Shown in pieces: positions 33,426 to 41,333 of a DNA stretch of 64,000 bases. Position numbers and translations under genes: made by a program. The DNA comes from JAHIKV01 sp965195225 (GTDB lineage: Bacteria; Planctomycetota; Planctomycetia; Pirellulales; Thermoguttaceae). Each line of letters starts with the position of its first letter. Position 1 is the first letter of the stretch. Under the pieces are notes generated by a model, which made no database searches, was not told where the DNA came from, and saw nothing but the letters and a program-made list of their open reading frames with translations. The stretch lies in the NCBI GenBank assembly GCA_965195225.1, contig CBDAFL010000308.1, positions 11,519 through 75,518 on the forward strand, read 5' to 3'.

Positions 33426-33587
33426 ATGAATAAACACGAAGTGCTGGAAATTCTCGATCGGCTTCCCGAGCAGATCGATCCCGAACAGCTTATGGATGAG
33501 TTGTATCTGAAGGCAAAGCTCGACCGTGCGGAGGCGTCGGTCTCCAGGGATGAGGTCGTCCAGCGGAGCCGGCAATGGTTCGAGTAG
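33426..33587 (+). CDS. Small antitoxin-like protein
   Basis: 53 codons: MNKHEVLEILDRLPEQIDPE then QLMDELYLKAKLDRAEAS and a basic/aromatic end QRSRQWFE. Small proteins of this shape (often annotated as addiction-module antitoxins) precede ParE-type toxins. It overlaps the following toxin reading frame by 13 bp, the usual coupled arrangement. The toxin is broken, so this antitoxin is now an orphan. Confidence 0.65.
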   Translation: MNKHEVLEILDRLPEQIDPEQLMDELYLKAKLDRAEASVSRDEVVQRSRQWFE

Positions 33588-33736
33588 ACTGGGCCAAACC
33601 GGCGCTGGACGATCTCGAAAGTGTCCACGAGTTTATTGCCCGCGACTCGCTGCGGTATGCACGGAATACCGTCTAGCGGATTACGGAAGCTGCCGGTCGA
33701 TTGGCTCAATTTTCTCAACTCGGGCAAGTCTTGTCC
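33575..33736 (+). pseudogene. ParE/RelE-type toxin, inactivated
   Basis: Translates MVRVDWAKPALDDLESVHEF, then IARDSLRYARNTV, an in-frame TAG at 33674-33676, and after it RITEAAGRLAQFSQLGQVLS, the well-known middle of ParE-like toxins. The C-terminal third with the beta-strands and catalytic/core residues is missing: the frame runs into a MITE-like element at 33737. Two independent lesions, a nonsense codon and an insertion or deletion at the element, are therefore visible. Confidence 0.85.
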
Positions 33737-33825
33737 GAGAACGTGTTTTAAAAAGGGTGCCACTGCTGGCTTGCCCAGCAGTGGCACCCTCCATAGCCCC
33801 ATAATCAATTTCAAAACACGTTCTC
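33737..33825. mobile_element. MITE-like element with 13-bp terminal inverted repeats (nested palindrome)
   Basis: GAGAACGTGTTTT (33737-33749) and AAAACACGTTCTC (33813-33825) are exact inverted repeats. Inside, gggtgccactgctgg and ccagcagtggcaccc (33755-33789) form a second hairpin. Length 89 bp. No clear target duplication. It truncates the parE remnant. Confidence 0.85.
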
Positions 33826-33839
33826 AGGAGCGAAACGCA

Positions 33840-33876
33840 GACAGGCCACAAGCCCACATCGGGCTCGTGGCCTGTC
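33840..33876 (-). terminator. Hairpin after the PEP-CTERM protein gene
   Basis: gacaggccacaagccc and gggctcgtggcctgtc form a 16-bp stem with one mismatch and a 5-nt loop, 70 bp past the stop codon. No T-run follows on the minus strand, so termination is uncertain. Confidence 0.4.
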
Positions 33877-33946
33877 TTGTGTTCGGTCTCGGCGTTTCCG
33901 CCCCCTCGCAACGCCGGCGCGAGGGGCGGGGAAAAAAGAATAAAGG

Positions 33947-34972
33947 TTAAACGTGCTTACGCCAATAGTATAGCAAAGCCGTCAAGGCGATCCCAGCCCA
34001 CACGACAAGGCTACCGGGCTCAGGAACACATGTTGCCACGCGGAACCCTAAGCAGTAGTGGTACTCGTCCAGCGGGTCGGCGCTGTGGCGACTGGAGGCA
34101 GGCAGGGAGCTCACGTAGTTGTAGAACGACCCGCCACGCAACCCACGCAACAAACTGTTATCCCACTCATATACAACCGCCTCGTTCCATTCCCAGACGT
34201 TGCCGCCCTGATCGAACGTGCCATAGGGGCTGTCCGACAACTGGAACTCGCCGGCCAGCGTGGTGTAGTATGGCGAGTCGATGGGATACGGGGAACCGTA
34301 GTAGTTCGCGTTGTTGCCCGAGGCATCGGCCATGTCGCGGCCCGGCGTGGTATCGCTGCCCGTGGGGTAGTCGAAGTAGTTCCCCGTCACGCCGTCGTTC
34401 TTATGGTACGCGGCCTTGTACCACTCGTCCTCGCTGGGAAGGAACCATTTGGCCCCAGGGTTGCGCGTGATGGTTCGGCCATCGACGCCGTTGTAGTCGC
34501 CAAGCGTGTATGCGCCCGTATCGATATCGCCGTCGCCTTGCCCGTTGTGCATCCAGTTGGCAAACCGGGCCGCGTCCCAGTAGCTCACGTAGTTCACCGG
34601 TCGGTTCGCATAGTCCGAGGCCACGCTGTACGTGTAGCCGCCCGAAACTGGTGTCCGCTGGATTCTGCAGCCGTAACTGGAATGCATGTCGGCGTTGTAC
34701 AGCCCATAGGTGTCCGTGACAGCCGCCTTGGCGTTGAGGAACTCGGTGTACTGTCCGGCCGTCACTTCGTATTTACCGATCAGGTAGTTGTAGTCCACTG
34801 CCCCGCAGATGCGGTCCGGCCCCCAGCCGCCGTAGCTCTCGCCGGACCATTCGCCCGTGTTGCCCGTGTTGCCCACGGACACCAGTTCGATGTTCACCGA
34901 TGCCTGTGCAACGACCGCGTACGACACAATAGCGACCGCTACAAAACTTCTCACGATTGCTTTGCCGAACAT
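33947..34972 (-). CDS. SUMF1/FGE-fold protein with signal peptide and PEP-CTERM anchor
   Basis: 341 aa. An N-terminal signal peptide (SFVAVAIVSYAVVAQA) leads to a formylglycine-generating-enzyme-like fold: GKYEVTAGQYTEFLNA, NRPVNYVSYWDAARFANWM, WFLPSEDEWYKAAYH, GNVWEWNEAV and RGLRGGSFYN. The C-terminus is a PEP-CTERM sorting signal: VPEPGSL, a hydrophobic helix (VVWAGIALTALLYYW) and basic RKHV. The exosortase pathway would cleave and anchor it at the surface. The cysteine pair used by true FGE for sulfatase activation is not at its usual place, so it is probably non-catalytic or acts differently. Confidence 0.9.
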   Translation of the reverse strand: MFGKAIVRSFVAVAIVSYAVVAQASVNIELVSVGNTGNTGEWSGESYGGWGPDRICGAVDYNYLIGKYEVTAGQYTEFLNAKAAVTDTYGLYNADMHSSYGCRIQRTPVSGGYTYSVASDYANRPVNYVSYWDAARFANWMHNGQGDGDIDTGAYTLGDYNGVDGRTITRNPGAKWFLPSEDEWYKAAYHKNDGVTGNYFDYPTGSDTTPGRDMADASGNNANYYGSPYPIDSPYYTTLAGEFQLSDSPYGTFDQGGNVWEWNEAVVYEWDNSLLRGLRGGSFYNYVSSLPASSRHSADPLDEYHYCLGFRVATCVPEPGSLVVWAGIALTALLYYWRKHV

Positions 34973-35280
34973 TTTGCACCTCTCGGAGTTGAATGAGCCA
35001 TGCCCTCTCGCTGACGGGGGCGACCATCACACCTTTAGGGATCAAACGACATTCTCTATTTTGCCTAAACCCCACAAAAGATGCAATAACCCAAACGCCC
35101 AAAATGCCTAAAAATCTCGGTGTATTCACCACCCCCCCAGAACTATGGCGGCATCGGGGCTGGAGTGTGGTTCCGGGGACTTGTTCCGTCGGGAGGGCTA
35201 TTGGACCGAGGCGGCGCGAAGGCGCGTTACTGGGCTGACGGTTGTGTTTCTTGCGTCTTGCACCCAAAGCCGGAAAGGTC
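34973..35280. other. Gene-free region between the PEP-CTERM gene and hypB
   Basis: About 300 bp. It holds the leader of the PEP-CTERM gene, with a gagaggtg ribosome-binding site, and a short A/C-rich stretch with repeated cccaaacgccc/aaaatgcctaaaa units (35080-35120). No gene or clear promoter seen. Confidence 0.4.
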
Positions 35281-35931
35281 CTAATTTCCCCGGCACTTGT
35301 CGGCCAGCCAGTCGGCGGCCTCGGCAATACCGGCGCCGTGGACGGCCGAGACCTGGAATACCTCGCCCTCGGGCGCCAGACGCTTGTAATCGGCCGCAAT
35401 CCGCTCGACGTTGAAGTCGGTGTGCGGGAGCAGATCGGTCTTGGTTATCAGCATCGCGTGGGAGCCTTGGAAGATGGCCGGGTACTTGTGCGCCTTGTCG
35501 TCTCCTTCGCTGGTGCTGAGCACGATGATCCGCAGTCGCTCGCCGAGGTCGTAGCCCGCCGTGCAGACCAGATTGCCCACGTTTTCGATCACCAGCATGT
35601 CGATTGCCGCCAGATCGAGTTCCTTGACGGCCGAGGCGATCATGTTGGCGTCCAGGTGGCAGGCGCCTTCGGTGTTGATCTGTACCACGGGCACGCCGAT
35701 CCGCTCGATCCGTTCGGCGTCGATCGATCCGGCGATGTCGCCCTCGATCACCGCCGGCTTCAATCGGCCTTTCAGATGCGCGAACAGCGCTTCGAGCAAG
35801 GTGGTCTTGCCCGCGCCAGGCGAGCCGACCACGTTTACGCCGAACACTCCGTCGTTGTCGAGTCGGGCACGGATTTCCGCGGCTTGCTGATCGTTGGCTT
35901 TCAGTATTTTTTTTGCGGCGACGATTTTCAT
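35281..35931 (-). CDS. hypB: Hydrogenase nickel insertion GTPase HypB
   Basis: SIMIBI-class GTPase that with HypA inserts nickel into [NiFe]-hydrogenase. 216 aa from MKIVAAKKILKAND; the longer frame starts in low-information sequence and is rejected. Walker A GSPGAGKTTLLEAL near residue 35, the metal-binding Cys-His in GACHLDANM near 95, IENVGNLVCTAGYDLGE near 118, and TKTDLLPH for guanine recognition. It lacks the N-terminal CxxCGC and His-rich extensions of some HypB. It follows hypA by 93 bp. Confidence 0.96.
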   Translation of the reverse strand: MKIVAAKKILKANDQQAAEIRARLDNDGVFGVNVVGSPGAGKTTLLEALFAHLKGRLKPAVIEGDIAGSIDAERIERIGVPVVQINTEGACHLDANMIASAVKELDLAAIDMLVIENVGNLVCTAGYDLGERLRIIVLSTSEGDDKAHKYPAIFQGSHAMLITKTDLLPHTDFNVERIAADYKRLAPEGEVFQVSAVHGAGIAEAADWLADKCRGN

Positions 35932-36024
35932 GGCGGTAATAAGGATCGGGGTTCGGGGATGCGGGGTTCGGGGTTCGTCCTGAGTTTCTGACCTCTGACC
36001 TCTGGCCACTGGCCTCTATAATTT

Positions 36025-36372
36025 TCAATCTTCAACGTCGATGTTCAGCAATAAAAGTTCTCTTCCCCCTTCGATGGAAATGTCCCCGCTGGCACAATTG
36101 GGACATTCGATCACCAGTCCGTCGATTTTGGTCAGGACGCGGCACGCTCGGCAGTTGCACGCGGCCTTTGGTTGTTGAATCTCGACTTCGGCCCCCTCGG
36201 CCACGGTGCCGGGCGAAAGCAGTCCGAAGGCGAATCGGACCGAGTCGCAACAGACGCCCGAGAGCCGGCCGATGCTCAATTCCAGTTTCAAGACCCGGCC
36301 TTTCTCGCCCTCCTGAACAAGCGTTTCCTTGACTTGGTCGATCAGTGCCTCGACGATGGAAAGTTCATGCAT
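36025..36372 (-). CDS. hypA: Hydrogenase nickel incorporation protein HypA
   Basis: 115-aa metallochaperone. It begins MHELSIVEALIDQV, with nickel-binding His2, and has a zinc ribbon from CNCRACR and CPNCAS (Cys residues near 73, 76, 90 and 93). ATG 36372 is chosen because the family invariably starts M-H-E. Upstream lies the PII gene (56 bp gap) and downstream hypB. Hydrogenase structural genes and hypCDE are not in the window. Confidence 0.95.
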   Translation of the reverse strand: MHELSIVEALIDQVKETLVQEGEKGRVLKLELSIGRLSGVCCDSVRFAFGLLSPGTVAEGAEVEIQQPKAACNCRACRVLTKIDGLVIECPNCASGDISIEGGRELLLLNIDVED

Positions 36373-36428
36373 GGAATGTAGGCTGTAGGCTATAGGCTGT
36401 AGGACCAGTACATCCTCCGGCCTCCAAC

Positions 36429-36776
36429 CTAAATTGCTTCTTCTCCTCTCTCGCCGGTGCGGATGCGGATGCAGTCTTCCAGCGGGAGCACGAAGATTTT
36501 TCCGTCGCCGATCTCGCCGCTCGATCCGGTGCGGCCTCCTTTGGCGATGGCCTCGATTGCCGGTTCGAGAAATACTTCGTTGACGGCGATGGTCAACTGG
36601 ACCTTTCTCGCAAGGTTGACGGAGAACTCGTGCCCTCGATAGACCTCGGCCTGTCCTCGTTGCCGGCCGAAGCCCTGGACGTCCATCACCGTCATGCGAA
36701 AGACCTCCACGTCGGCCAGTGCCTGTTTGACCGCCTCCAGGCGATGGGGCTGAATAATGGCGATAATCAGTTTCAT
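36429..36776 (-). CDS. PII nitrogen-regulatory signal protein
   Basis: 115-aa trimeric signal protein that senses ATP/ADP and 2-oxoglutarate. MKLIIAIIQPHRLEAVKQAL, GFGRQRGQAEVYRG, IAKGGRTGSSGEIGDGKIFV and IRIRTGERGEEAI all match PII. The T-loop residue that is uridylylated in enteric GlnB (Tyr51, in RGAEY) is Phe here (RGHEF), so control by uridylylation is unlikely. No amt or glnA is adjacent; it shares strand and close spacing with hypA, which is unusual. Confidence 0.93.
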   Translation of the reverse strand: MKLIIAIIQPHRLEAVKQALADVEVFRMTVMDVQGFGRQRGQAEVYRGHEFSVNLARKVQLTIAVNEVFLEPAIEAIAKGGRTGSSGEIGDGKIFVLPLEDCIRIRTGERGEEAI

Positions 36777-36834
36777 GGGCAAGGGCCTTTCTGTCTCTAT
36801 ATGATATGCCGATCATGCCCGGATGGGAATGGCC

Positions 36835-37086
36835 TTACCCTTGATTCATCTGAGGAGCCGGCGTGTTTGGGACGGGGAGATCCTCTTCCGTGGACGCAGC
36901 GGCAAACGCCACGACAGCACGAACATCTTCGGCCGTCAGCGTAGGAAAATCGGCGAGAATCTCGTCGACTGTGGTGCCTTCGGCAAGACTGGCCAAGACC
37001 GTTCGTAACATTACACGAGTACCCTTAATTACCGGCTCGCCGCCGCAGACTTGTGGGTCTCGTGTAATGTGGGCTAGATAGTCCAT
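36835..37086 (-). CDS. DUF433 protein, VapB45-like antitoxin
   Basis: 83 aa from MDYLAHITRDPQVCGGEPVI: the DUF433 signature continues KGTRVMLRTVLASLAEGTTV and ILADFPTLTAEDVRAVVAFA, a small winged/HTH DNA-binding domain. DUF433 genes usually pair with a DUF5615 PIN toxin. No such toxin adjoins it; the next gene is the PII gene and the previous one an Mrr endonuclease 34 bp away. It may be a solitary antitoxin or regulate the endonuclease. Confidence 0.82.
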   Translation of the reverse strand: MDYLAHITRDPQVCGGEPVIKGTRVMLRTVLASLAEGTTVDEILADFPTLTAEDVRAVVAFAAASTEEDLPVPNTPAPQMNQG

Positions 37087-37120
37087 TGCCTTGTGCCCGA
37101 AAACGATTGGAAATGTTCCT

Positions 37121-38110
37121 TTACTCAGGCCAATACAACCGCGTAAGTGGAACCAACACTCTGCCGTCCGTATCAAAACTCTCGTAGTGGGTGACCACCA
37201 GCGAGGCGAGGTCGTCAAGCCCAATGAGAGTGATCGGAATGTTCGATCTGTCGGCTTCATAAGCGGCGTCCTTGGAAAAGCCGCCCGTGCTCACGTATAA
37301 CGCACGATCTCCTTGACGCAAGCCACCCAAGAAGCTGCGGATTTCTTGAGAACCCATCGCGGTTTTCGGCCGATGTTTGACTTCGGCCTTGATTCTCGGT
37401 TCTTCCAATCCGAGTCCGTCGGGCGAAGCGATAACATCGACTCCGCGATCGGGGCCTTTGGGCGTTACCCTGGCTTTGTAACCCATTGCCCGAAGAACGG
37501 CGGCCACCAGCTTTTCCATTTCCTCGCTGCTGAGCTTGAGAATCCTGTCCTTAATCAACTCATGGGCACGGCTGATCGTATCTTCCTTGATCTCCTCAAG
37601 TTCCTCTCGTTCCTCTTCCTTTTCTTTGCCTTTCAGTTTCTTGCCCTGGAGAGATTCAAGAAGATCGGCTGAAGTCTCGTTGTTGACGGAAAACAGTGTG
37701 AGTATGCTACCCAGAGAATTACGAGATGCAGGACTGAGGTCGTCGCGGTTTACGGTTCCAAGCCAGACCACGTCACGGATATGATGATATTCTCGATTGG
37801 GATCGAAACGGTAATCCCCCTTGATTTCACCCAAAAGGTACTTGCGGTTTTGTGGGTTATAGGTGATTACCTTATGCCCTTCCTTGAGCGCCTTCAGGAA
37901 CTTAAAAATCATTGCGACGGCATTGTTTATCTTGCCCGGCTTCTCTCCAGAATAATGTTCAATGTAGCGTTCTCGAACCTGCTCGATCGTTCTAATATCC
38001 TTGAGGTCGCCGAGTTCGTTCCATCCAATAGCAACGTAATCGTTTGTCTGAAAATCATCGAACAAGTATCCATTTTCGCCAGCGCGAACCATCCATATGG
38101 GCTTTGCCAT
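37121..38110 (-). CDS. Mrr-type restriction endonuclease
   Basis: 329 aa. The C-terminal ~150 residues form an Mrr catalytic domain of the PD-(D/E)XK fold: EEMEKLVAAVLRAMGYKARV, PKGPDRGVDVIASPDG with the Asp, KAEVKHRPKTAMGSQEIRSF with the E-x-K pair, and GDRALYVSTGGFSKDA. The N-terminal half (MAKPIWMVRAGENGYLFDDF, VAIGWNELGDL) is a separate domain of the kind often fused to such nucleases, possibly for recognising modified DNA. No methylase gene is nearby, so it fits a modification-dependent (type IV) restriction role. Base composition is lower in GC than surrounding genes. Confidence 0.85.
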   Translation of the reverse strand: MAKPIWMVRAGENGYLFDDFQTNDYVAIGWNELGDLKDIRTIEQVRERYIEHYSGEKPGKINNAVAMIFKFLKALKEGHKVITYNPQNRKYLLGEIKGDYRFDPNREYHHIRDVVWLGTVNRDDLSPASRNSLGSILTLFSVNNETSADLLESLQGKKLKGKEKEEEREELEEIKEDTISRAHELIKDRILKLSSEEMEKLVAAVLRAMGYKARVTPKGPDRGVDVIASPDGLGLEEPRIKAEVKHRPKTAMGSQEIRSFLGGLRQGDRALYVSTGGFSKDAAYEADRSNIPITLIGLDDLASLVVTHYESFDTDGRVLVPLTRLYWPE

Positions 38111-38294
38111 TGTTCTTGTTCTCCTTCGACTCGAATTGTACCGGCAGAAATAGTTGCCAGCACGTATGGCGGCGTTTTCCTCATCGATGTTTCTGTCTGA
38201 AGATACTACATGGCATGAATCCTCATGCCGTATTTGCCATTTTTAACAGTCCATGAAATAGCTTGCGAAATCTCGCCTTATTCTATCTACCTAT

Positions 38295-38684
38295 CTACCA
38301 CAGACGCGAAACGCTGTATTTATCAAACACCGCATCACGACTCACCAACGAAATACCTTCCACCATTGCCTGGGCGATCAGTAAACGGTCGAAAGGGTCT
38401 CGGTGGTGCGGAGCCAGCCCCTCGACCATCGTGGCGTGATCCAGGTGGATGGGCAACAACTCGAAGTTGTTGCGGGCAATCTCGCGCGGCAGGAACGAAC
38501 GGCTCGACTCGCCCAGGTCCAGTCTACCCAGGCCAGCCTTGATGGCAATTTCCCAGCAGCTTACGATGCTGACCAATTTTCTGTTGTCGGCGTCTTCGAT
38601 AAGCGCTTTTGCACGACTGCTCAATTGGGAATCGTCCCAAAAGAACCACAGCATTGCGTGTGTGTCGAGCAGCAAGTTGGTCAT
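38295..38684 (-). CDS. vapC: VapC-type PIN-domain ribonuclease toxin
   Basis: 129 aa from MTNLLLDTHAMLWFFWDDSQ. PIN-domain acidic residues: Asp in LLLDTHAML, Glu in SCWEIAIKAGLG, and DPFDRLLIAQA with the C-terminal acidic pair. Toxins of this sub-group cleave tRNA or rRNA. The ATG overlaps the vapB stop by four bases (ATGA), indicating coupled translation. Confidence 0.92.
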   Translation of the reverse strand: MTNLLLDTHAMLWFFWDDSQLSSRAKALIEDADNRKLVSIVSCWEIAIKAGLGRLDLGESSRSFLPREIARNNFELLPIHLDHATMVEGLAPHHRDPFDRLLIAQAMVEGISLVSRDAVFDKYSVSRLW

Positions 38685-38911
38685 TCCATGTACTCCCGGA
38701 AATCTTCGAGCGGGGCATCGAAGTCGGGAGACATTGAGTGCTTGGTGTCTTTCGCGCTGCCGGCCGCACAGGGCCATTGATCAGGGCGGCTCCGGGTCAA
38801 CATTGCCAGCGGTTCGCCGTTTTGGACGATGACCACCTGTTCGCCTGGATGTAACCCGGAAATGATTTCCGACAGGCGGGCACCCACCTCATCAACGTTA
38901 ACGGTAGTCAC
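38681..38911 (-). CDS. vapB: VapB/Phd-type antitoxin
   Basis: 76-aa antitoxin: MTTVNVDEVGARLSEIISGL and HPGEQVVIVQNGEPLAML are the Phd/YefM DNA-binding domain; the C-terminal tail (PDFDAPLEDFREYME) would wrap the toxin. First gene of the pair. Confidence 0.9.
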   Translation of the reverse strand: MTTVNVDEVGARLSEIISGLHPGEQVVIVQNGEPLAMLTRSRPDQWPCAAGSAKDTKHSMSPDFDAPLEDFREYME

Positions 38912-39060
38912 GATCCTCTCCTTGCAATAGAGACGACCCCCTTTGCTGTATCACCATTATATTATTCTATCATCTTGGGCAGAGCCGTGTAAAGCCTTGC
39001 CTCGGCCCGGCTTATGCACTAGAATACCCCCCTTCGATAACCAATTCACGGAGCATAATC

Positions 39061-41094
39061 ATGCGGCGGATACTCGTTACCAGCGCTTTGCCATACGCAA
39101 ACGGACACATCCACATCGGACATCTGGTCGAGTATTTGCAGACCGACATCTGGGTCCGCTTCCAAAAACTCCGTGGGCAAAGGTGCGTCTACATCTGCGC
39201 CGACGACACGCACGGCACCGCCATCATGATCCGCGCCAGACAGGAAGAGCTTGGCGAGGAAGAGCTGATCGCCCGGATGAAAAGGGCGCATATCGACGAT
39301 TTCGCGGGCTTCGATATCGAGTTCGACCACTACGGCAGCACCAACAGCCAGGCGACGCGCGAGGTCTGCGGCGAGGTTTGGGCCGCGCTGCGCAAGGCCG
39401 AATTGATCGACGAGCGGGAAGTGACCCAGCTCTACGACGCCCAGGCTGGCACCTTCCTGGCCGATCGGTTTGTCAAGGGAACCTGTCTGAAGTGCAATGC
39501 CCCGAACCAGTACGGCGATAGCTGCGACCGTTGCGGCGCGCATTACAGCCCGACCGACCTGATCGACCCGGTCAGTACGCTCTCAAACACAACGCCGGAG
39601 ATTCGCACGGCCGACCACCTGTTCGTCAACATCGAAAAGCTGCACGGGTTCCTTGAAGATTGGACCCAAGGCGGAAAACACCTCCAGCCGGAAGTGGCCA
39701 ACTATCTGAAGGGGCATTTCCTCTGCGAGCCGCTCCGCGATTGGGACGTCTCGCGGCCCGCGCCCTACTTCGGGTTCGAGATTCCCGACAGTCCGGGCAA
39801 CTACTGGTACGTTTGGTTCGACGCCCCGATCGGCTACGTCGGCTCGACCGTCGAGTGGTGCCGAAAGCATGACGAACGGTTCGACGATTGGTGGCGCTGC
39901 CCAGAAACCGAGATTCACCACTTCATCGGCAAGGACATAATCTATTTCCACACGTTGTTCTGGCCGGCGATGTTGAAGGCGACCGACTTCAGCCTGCCAG
40001 AGAAAGTCCATATACACGGCTTTCTGACCGTCGGCGGCGAGAAGATGTCGAAGAGCAAGGGGACGTTCATCCGCGCCTCGACCTATCTGGACCACCTCGA
40101 CCCGGCTTACTTGCGATACTACTACGCATCGAAGCTCACCGCGCGGATGGACGACCTCGACTTGAACTTTGAGGAGTTCGTCACCAAGGTGAACGCCGAC
40201 ATGGTCGGCAACATCGTAAATCTGGCCAGCCGCACCGCGCGGTTCGCCGGACAGACCGGGCTTTCGGCCGAATATCCAGACGATGGCGGGATGTTCGACA
40301 AAGCCGCCGCCGATGGGCAGGCCATCGCCGAAGCCTACGAATCGGGCGACTTCGCCCGGGCAATTCGCATAATCATGGCCGCCGGAGACCGCGCCAATCA
40401 GTACGTCGAACAACAGGCGCCGTGGAAGCTCGCCAAAGACCCGACGGAGGCCGACCGGTTGCGCGACGTTTGCACGGTCGGATTGAATCTGTTTCGCCAG
40501 TTGGCCGTCTATTTGGCCCCGGTCCTGCCTCGGTTGGCCCGGCAGACGGGCGAACTACTCGGCGATCATATCGTTTCTTGGGATCAATCTCAAACACCGC
40601 TGCTGGGAATCGTAGTTAACAAGTTCGAGCATCTGATGCGGCGTGTCGATCCGCGGCAGGTCGAGGCAATGGTCGCCGCCAGTGCCGAACCGGCCGATGA
40701 TGATTCACCGCCCGAAAGCGTTCCCTTCGACAACGACGCGTCGCTGCTGGCCGAACCGCTGGCCGAGATAATCGGTTTCGACGAGTTCGCCAAGGTCGAT
40801 CTCCGCGTGGCTCGGATACTCTCGGCCGAGGACGTGTCGGGGGCGAAAAAGCTGTTGAAGCTCACCCTCGGCCTCGGCGGCGAAAACCGACTGAACGTAT
40901 TCGCCGGCATCAAGGGGGTTTACAAACCGGAAGAGCTGGTCGGCCGGCTGGTGATCTGCGCCGCCAATCTCACCCCGCGAAAGATGAAGTTTGGCACGAG
41001 CGACGGGATGATCGTCGCCGCCGGCGGCGGAGGCGGAGAGGTCTATCTGCTCTCTCCCGACCACGGCGCCAAACCGGGTCAGCGAGTGCATTGA
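39061..41094 (+). CDS. metG: Methionyl-tRNA synthetase
   Basis: Class I synthetase that charges tRNA-Met. 677 aa: HIGH motif in NGHIHIGHLVEYLQ near residue 16, zinc knuckle CLKCNAPN/CDRCGAHYSP near 145, KMSKS motif in GGEKMSKSKGTF near 335, anticodon-binding helices, and a C-terminal tRNA-binding OB-fold (~575-677; FAKVDLRVARILSAEDVSGA) that also dimerises. The start MRRILVTSALPYANG is standard. It lies alone, with family D and E palindromes after the stop. Confidence 0.98.
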   Translation: MRRILVTSALPYANGHIHIGHLVEYLQTDIWVRFQKLRGQRCVYICADDTHGTAIMIRARQEELGEEELIARMKRAHIDDFAGFDIEFDHYGSTNSQATREVCGEVWAALRKAELIDEREVTQLYDAQAGTFLADRFVKGTCLKCNAPNQYGDSCDRCGAHYSPTDLIDPVSTLSNTTPEIRTADHLFVNIEKLHGFLEDWTQGGKHLQPEVANYLKGHFLCEPLRDWDVSRPAPYFGFEIPDSPGNYWYVWFDAPIGYVGSTVEWCRKHDERFDDWWRCPETEIHHFIGKDIIYFHTLFWPAMLKATDFSLPEKVHIHGFLTVGGEKMSKSKGTFIRASTYLDHLDPAYLRYYYASKLTARMDDLDLNFEEFVTKVNADMVGNIVNLASRTARFAGQTGLSAEYPDDGGMFDKAAADGQAIAEAYESGDFARAIRIIMAAGDRANQYVEQQAPWKLAKDPTEADRLRDVCTVGLNLFRQLAVYLAPVLPRLARQTGELLGDHIVSWDQSQTPLLGIVVNKFEHLMRRVDPRQVEAMVAASAEPADDDSPPESVPFDNDASLLAEPLAEIIGFDEFAKVDLRVARILSAEDVSGAKKLLKLTLGLGGENRLNVFAGIKGVYKPEELVGRLVICAANLTPRKMKFGTSDGMIVAAGGGGGEVYLLSPDHGAKPGQRVH

Positions 41095-41108
41095 GAATAT
41101 GTAACCTT

Positions 41109-41131
41109 GTTCCCACGCTCTGCGTGGGAAC
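41109..41131. repeat. Palindrome family D copy
   Basis: gttcccacgc / gcgtgggaac around tct, 15 bp past metG. Confidence 0.85.
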
Positions 41132-41149
41132 ACGCTGCCCGGACGCTCT

Positions 41150-41239
41150 GAGGCTGTGAACTTTTGTAGGGTGCGTGAAACGCACCATGCACTACCGGTT
41201 GTGGTGCGTTTCACGCACCCTACGGAAATTCACAGCCTC
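41150..41239. mobile_element. MITE-like element with 11-bp ends around palindrome family E
   Basis: GAGGCTGTGAA (41150-41160) and TTCACAGCCTC (41229-41239) are exact inverted ends. Inside, gtagggtgcgtgaaacgcac (41166) and gtgcgtttcacgcaccctac (41204-41223) form the main hairpin. Total 90 bp, the same size and design as the element at 33737-33825. The inner palindrome recurs at 44306-44363 and as a half inside hypF. Confidence 0.85.
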
Positions 41240-41298
41240 TCCGCGTCCGTTCAGTCGGAAAACGTCTGCTGCCCAAGAGAATCCCGCAAAACCATATC

Positions 41299-41326
41299 TT
41301 GACGATCGTCTTTTGTGTGCTACAAT
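41299..41326 (+). promoter_or_regulatory. Promoter for the toxin-antitoxin pair
   Basis: TTGACG (41299-41304) and TACAAT (41321-41326), spacing 16 bp. The ATG is only 8 nt after the -10 box, so the transcript would be leaderless or nearly so unless translation starts at the second Met (41340). Confidence 0.6.
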
Positions 41327-41333
41327 GTATTAC

